Positions 61,149 to 64,000 of a stretch of DNA of 64,000 bases are shown here, one piece after another. The position numbers were made by a program, and so were the translations under genes. The notes under the pieces were generated by a model. It was not told where the DNA came from. It did no database searches and saw only the letters and a program-made list of their open reading frames with translations. The stretch covers positions 124,001 to 188,000 of the forward strand of contig JAEWEV010000034.1 of assembly GCA_023389155.1 (NCBI GenBank), read 5' to 3'. The number at the start of each line of letters is the position of its first letter. Within the stretch, counting starts at the first letter, position 1. The DNA comes from Pseudomonadota bacterium (GTDB lineage Bacteria; Pseudomonadota; Gammaproteobacteria; Burkholderiales; Burkholderiaceae_B).

Positions 61149-62408
61149 TCATAGAAATGATGGACGATTTTTGAGATGAACAGGATCGTATCCCGCCACT
61201 TCTTTATAGCGATCAGAAATGGCTTGTAATTCTGCCTGCGTGACGACATCATCCAGATTGTCGACGCGCTTTCCGCCCGTGCGTTCGTATATCTCGCGAA
61301 GGATGGAATCCGGCGGTGTCTTCCGGTTTGTCAGCACAACGTTTGCTGTAGCCGTGACTCTCTCGCGATCGTAGCTCTCAAGCGCTTCTGGGCCAACCCC
61401 CTGTCTTTTTAACAAGCCGGCCAGGCAGCGAGCATCGATAATTGCCTGTCCTGCGCCGTTTGATCCGCGCGGCACCATGGGATGCGCCGCGTCGCCTAAA
61501 AGCGTAATCCGGCCATGTGTCCAGCGCTCAAGCGGATCCTGGTCAACCATAGGGTACTCAAGCACTGAATCTGCCGTTCGAATCAGATTAGGTACGTCCA
61601 GCCAACTGAAGCGCCAACTCTGGAATGCTGGTAAAAAATCTTCCAGCCGCCCTTCGCGGCTCCAATCCCGTTGTGCGGGTTGCTTGGCTTCGATTTCTGC
61701 AACCCAGTTTATTAGCTGGTTTCCTTTCTCATCGATGGTATTGCGGATCGGATATATAACCATCTTGCCGATTGAAAGCCAGCCGGCGCGAATCATACTT
61801 GCGCCCGACAGAATAGGGGCGTGGCGCGTTACGCCCCGCCACATATTTACGCCTGAATAGCGCGGCGCACCTTCGTTTGGATAAAACTTCCTGCGCATGA
61901 TTGAGTGGATGCCATCGCAGGCAATTGCCACGGTGGCTCGTCCGCTTTCTAATGCCAAACCATTCGGATCTTCGAAATAGGCAATTATCCCAGTCTCGTC
62001 CTGCGTAACGTCGACGCAACGATGACCGCACCTTACGCTATTCGGCCCTATTCGCTCTTTTACCGCAGCAAGTAGTAGATTCTGCAAATCACCGCGGTGA
62101 ATGGAAAACTGCGGCCAGTTATAGCCCGCGGCAGTCCCGGCGGGTTCTTTGAATGCAAGCTGGCCATGCTCAGTAAAAAAGACTGATTCTCTCGTGCGTA
62201 CTCCGACCTGATCAAGAGCCGACAGCAAATCGAGTTCGCTCAGTTCCCGGACAGCGTGAGGCAGCAGGTTAATGCCAACTCCTAGCGGTTTGAGTTCAGC
62301 CACTGCTTCATACACCGTGCAGCTTATTCCCGCCTGATGAAGACTCAATGCCAGAGTAAGGCCGCCAATGCCCGCCCCCAGGATTGCTACGTGCTCGTTG
62401 TGATTCAT
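61149..62408 (-). CDS. FAD-dependent monooxygenase (group A flavoprotein)
   Basis: A 419-aa flavoprotein hydroxylase. FAD motif ILGAGIGGLTLALSL (about 9-23), IACDGIHSIMRR (DG motif) and LLGDAAHPMVPRGSNGAGQAIIDARCLAG are present. NPxxP-like loop: PRGSNGAGQ and the C-terminal region resemble PhzS-like or salicylate hydroxylase-like enzymes rather than the 3-hydroxybenzoate hydroxylase at 32358. It is divergent from a LysR gene (119-base gap). The substrate is unknown; an aromatic or heteroaromatic acid is likely. Confidence 0.9.
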   Translation of the reverse strand: MNHNEHVAILGAGIGGLTLALSLHQAGISCTVYEAVAELKPLGVGINLLPHAVRELSELDLLSALDQVGVRTRESVFFTEHGQLAFKEPAGTAAGYNWPQFSIHRGDLQNLLLAAVKERIGPNSVRCGHRCVDVTQDETGIIAYFEDPNGLALESGRATVAIACDGIHSIMRRKFYPNEGAPRYSGVNMWRGVTRHAPILSGASMIRAGWLSIGKMVIYPIRNTIDEKGNQLINWVAEIEAKQPAQRDWSREGRLEDFLPAFQSWRFSWLDVPNLIRTADSVLEYPMVDQDPLERWTHGRITLLGDAAHPMVPRGSNGAGQAIIDARCLAGLLKRQGVGPEALESYDRERVTATANVVLTNRKTPPDSILREIYERTGGKRVDNLDDVVTQAELQAISDRYKEVAGYDPVHLKNRPSFL

Positions 62409-62527
62409 GAATTCGATACCTCTGCAAATTTGTGGTTAGTGAACGTAGACCGATCACATGCTGTATTAAGCCTTATTTCATATAATTTTTGAAATTTAAA
62501 TATAATATGAATATATATGGAGTCATT

Positions 62528-63427
62528 ATGAATCTAACCACCCGACAAATGAGGGCATTTCGCTACGTGGCTCGAACGCAAAACTTCACCCGTGCGGCTG
62601 AATTAGCGCATATGACGCAGGCGGGATTGAGTATTCTTGTTCGAGAAATGGAACGTCAGCTGGGCGTCAGACTGTTCGATCGGACCACGCGTGCTGTACA
62701 ACTGACTCCGGCCGGAAGACGCCTGGAGCCGGTAGTAGACCGGGTTCTGGTCGAACTCGACGGAGTCACAGAGGAAATCAGTTTCCTTGGAAATACCGTC
62801 AGACACACGCTGCGAATTGCAGCAACTCCCCTTGTTTCATCAGATTTGTTGCCGCTTTTGCTGGCAATTTTCAGGAAGACCCAGCCGCATGTGAAAGTCA
62901 GTCTGCTTGATGCTCGGCTTGAAGAAGTTGAGCGCGCTATTCTTGATGAGGAAGCAGACATGGGGTTGGGGTTTTTCTTTAAGGCGACGCCTGGCCTAAA
63001 ACGCACTTCGGTCGCCAGTTTTCAGCTAATGCGCGTTACTGCTGCTAACGGGGTAACCAGGCCTGTCGGCAGAGTTTCCTGGTCTGCGCTCGAATCGGAT
63101 CCTTTAATCGGACTTCCGCCCGAAAATCCGATTCAAAAAGTCATCGATTTACAGCTTGGCAAACTTGGCATTACAAAAGCAGATGTTCAATCCGTCAGTT
63201 TTTTCAATACATTGATTTCAATGGTGGAGGCCGGGTTTGGAACAGCAATAATCCCTACCTTTGCTATGGCCGCATGCAAGCGTCACGACGTCAATACCGA
63301 TTTATTGATTTCACCTAAAATAGATTTGTCTTTTTATCGCCTGTCCAAGCGTGGCGTTAAGGAAACGGATGCGATGGGCGAGTTTGTGAGCCTTCTCAGA
63401 GATCGTTTGCCATTAATGTCAAGCTAA
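62528..63427 (+). CDS. LysR-family transcriptional regulator
   Basis: A 299-aa LysR regulator. ATG 62528 is preferred because GGAGT lies just before it and it gives the standard N-terminus (MNLTTRQMRAFRYVARTQNF); an upstream TTG at 62489 would add 13 residues. The helix-turn-helix continues with TRAAELAHMTQAGLSILVRE; the effector domain begins at about 92 (HTLRIAATPLVSSDLLP). It is divergent from the FAD monooxygenase gene. The intergenic region has an AT-rich inverted arrangement (TTCATAT and ATATGAA). Confidence 0.92.
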   Translation: MNLTTRQMRAFRYVARTQNFTRAAELAHMTQAGLSILVREMERQLGVRLFDRTTRAVQLTPAGRRLEPVVDRVLVELDGVTEEISFLGNTVRHTLRIAATPLVSSDLLPLLLAIFRKTQPHVKVSLLDARLEEVERAILDEEADMGLGFFFKATPGLKRTSVASFQLMRVTAANGVTRPVGRVSWSALESDPLIGLPPENPIQKVIDLQLGKLGITKADVQSVSFFNTLISMVEAGFGTAIIPTFAMAACKRHDVNTDLLISPKIDLSFYRLSKRGVKETDAMGEFVSLLRDRLPLMSS

Positions 63428-63837
63428 TGTTAGAAAGCCCAGGGTTCGGTGAGGATGACGGGATGATTAATATCATAAATAGATGAGGAACAGGGGAGAG
63501 GCGCCATCGGATCTGGACGTAAGGTGCGATTTTTCTGACAATGAACGGATTCATCGATACCAAGTGTGGTCGGCACGCCGATGCTGATCTTGCGTGAGGG
63601 TAAGGCAATTGGAGAACAAAAGGTCGTGAACCCATTTGCAATCTGACAGACTCTGCATGGGTAACCGGTGATTGTCATTTCATGTTGTCGCTAGAAAATT
63701 TTCGGCAAATTCACTTCAAAACATATTACGACTTGCTTACCATTTAGTAATGTAATTATCTGATTGCGCGAGTAATCATCGCAGTTTGGCTTAAGCAGCC
63801 CACTTCGAATTTGTCCTCAATATTCGACCTTTACCGT
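63428..63837. other. Region after the last LysR gene, no recognised gene
   Basis: Some 410 bases with no gene I can identify. A minus-strand frame at 63430-63678 has four cysteines and no family signature that I recognise; it may be a small gene or a relic. The 13-mer CAGTTTGGCTTAA at 63782 also occurs in the hairpin loop at 59940. Confidence 0.5.
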
Positions 63838-64000
63838 CTAATCAGGCGATATGCCTTGCCAGAAGAGGCTGATCCATGAAAGGGTACGTTTGGGCCAGAA
63901 CGCTTTTTTTATCAATTGCACATTTTCAAGAATATGATCGGCATACTCCCGGTGTCTTGAGTTGAACCGTGCCTGGTGATATGGTTTTGGAAAACTATAT
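63838..64000 (-). CDS. Possible C-terminal end of a gene entering from the right edge
   Basis: On the minus strand a frame is open from the window edge for 53 codons to a TAG at 63838-63840. The translation is protein-like, with YHQARFNSRHREYADHIL, then VQLIKKAFWPKR and LFWQGISPD. No start lies in the window. I do not recognise a family, and a chance open frame of this length is possible. Confidence 0.35.
   Translation of the reverse strand, partial: YSFPKPYHQARFNSRHREYADHILENVQLIKKAFWPKRTLSWISLFWQGISPD

Noticed and set aside
63430..63678. A minus-strand 82-codon frame with several cysteines
   Set aside because: No signature that I recognise and no clear ribosome site; kept only as a remark in the region entry.
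59940..63796. The 13-mer CAGTTTGGCTTAA present at 59940 and 63782 as a possible element boundary
   Set aside because: Too short, no further similarity around the two copies that I could see, so it may be chance.
1..64000. CRISPR arrays, tRNA or rRNA genes, insertion sequences and phage genes
   Set aside because: Looked for regularly spaced repeats, transposase or integrase-like proteins and tRNA-like cloverleaf sequence; none was convincing.

Overview
The window looks like accessory catabolic chromosome of a betaproteobacterium of the order Burkholderiales, family Alcaligenaceae (relatives of Advenella, Achromobacter, Bordetella, Alcaligenes). This is inferred from the large number of Bug/TctC-type periplasmic receptors (eight intact genes and three decayed remnants), the many LysR regulators each next to a small catabolic cassette, and the gentisate pathway proteins. 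Most genes have moderate GC; one stretch (about 25.7-26.7 kb) is sharply AT-rich. No rRNA, tRNA, insertion sequence, prophage or CRISPR array was seen.

Layout. (1) 1-7 kb, plus strand: a catabolic operon cut by the left edge: amidohydrolase, Rieske protein, carboxymuconolactone decarboxylase-like protein, aldehyde dehydrogenase, Bug receptor, ferredoxin reductase, putidaredoxin-type ferredoxin and a 3-hydroxyisobutyrate dehydrogenase-family enzyme. (2) 7-11.4 kb: a TetR/UDP-glycosyltransferase pair, a small I78-type inhibitor lipoprotein and a catalase. (3) 11.4-25.7 kb: an iron-acquisition island with a TonB-dependent siderophore receptor (Fur box) followed by a DUF817 membrane protein, an FbpABC-type ferric ABC importer, and an EfeUOB system with a second M75-domain protein. 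A ketopantoate-reductase-like gene and a two-subunit tartrate dehydratase/fumarase-like enzyme lie inside it. (4) 25.7-28.6 kb: an AT-rich gap and three exported Gly/Ser/Asn-rich proteins ending in a strong bidirectional terminator; this is the least explained locus.

(5) 28.7-34.6 kb: a gentisate operon (3-hydroxybenzoate 6-hydroxylase-like monooxygenase, Bug receptor, gentisate dioxygenase, fumarylpyruvate hydrolase, maleylpyruvate isomerase) with a divergent LysR gene. (6) 34.6-48.8 kb: cassettes pairing Bug receptors with amidohydrolases, an FAD oxidoreductase and a sulfatase, an orphan amino-acid-type binding protein, and two C-terminal Bug relics. (7) 48.9-59.5 kb: GntR, 5-dehydro-4-deoxyglucarate dehydratase and alpha-ketoglutarate-semialdehyde dehydrogenase, a divergent amidase, then RraA-like protein, a TRAP transporter and a ureidoglycolate-lyase-like protein with a divergent LysR. 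(8) 59.5-64 kb: a third Bug relic, a Bug receptor, an FAD monooxygenase with divergent LysR, and a possible reading frame leaving the right edge.

The common theme is modular: a regulator, a high-affinity periplasmic receptor and one to four degradative enzymes, repeated many times for different carboxylates, aromatics or esters. The receptors have no TctA/TctB membrane partners here, so they must share transporters encoded elsewhere or act in sensing. Families were assigned by reading motifs and remembered family patterns; no database search was possible.
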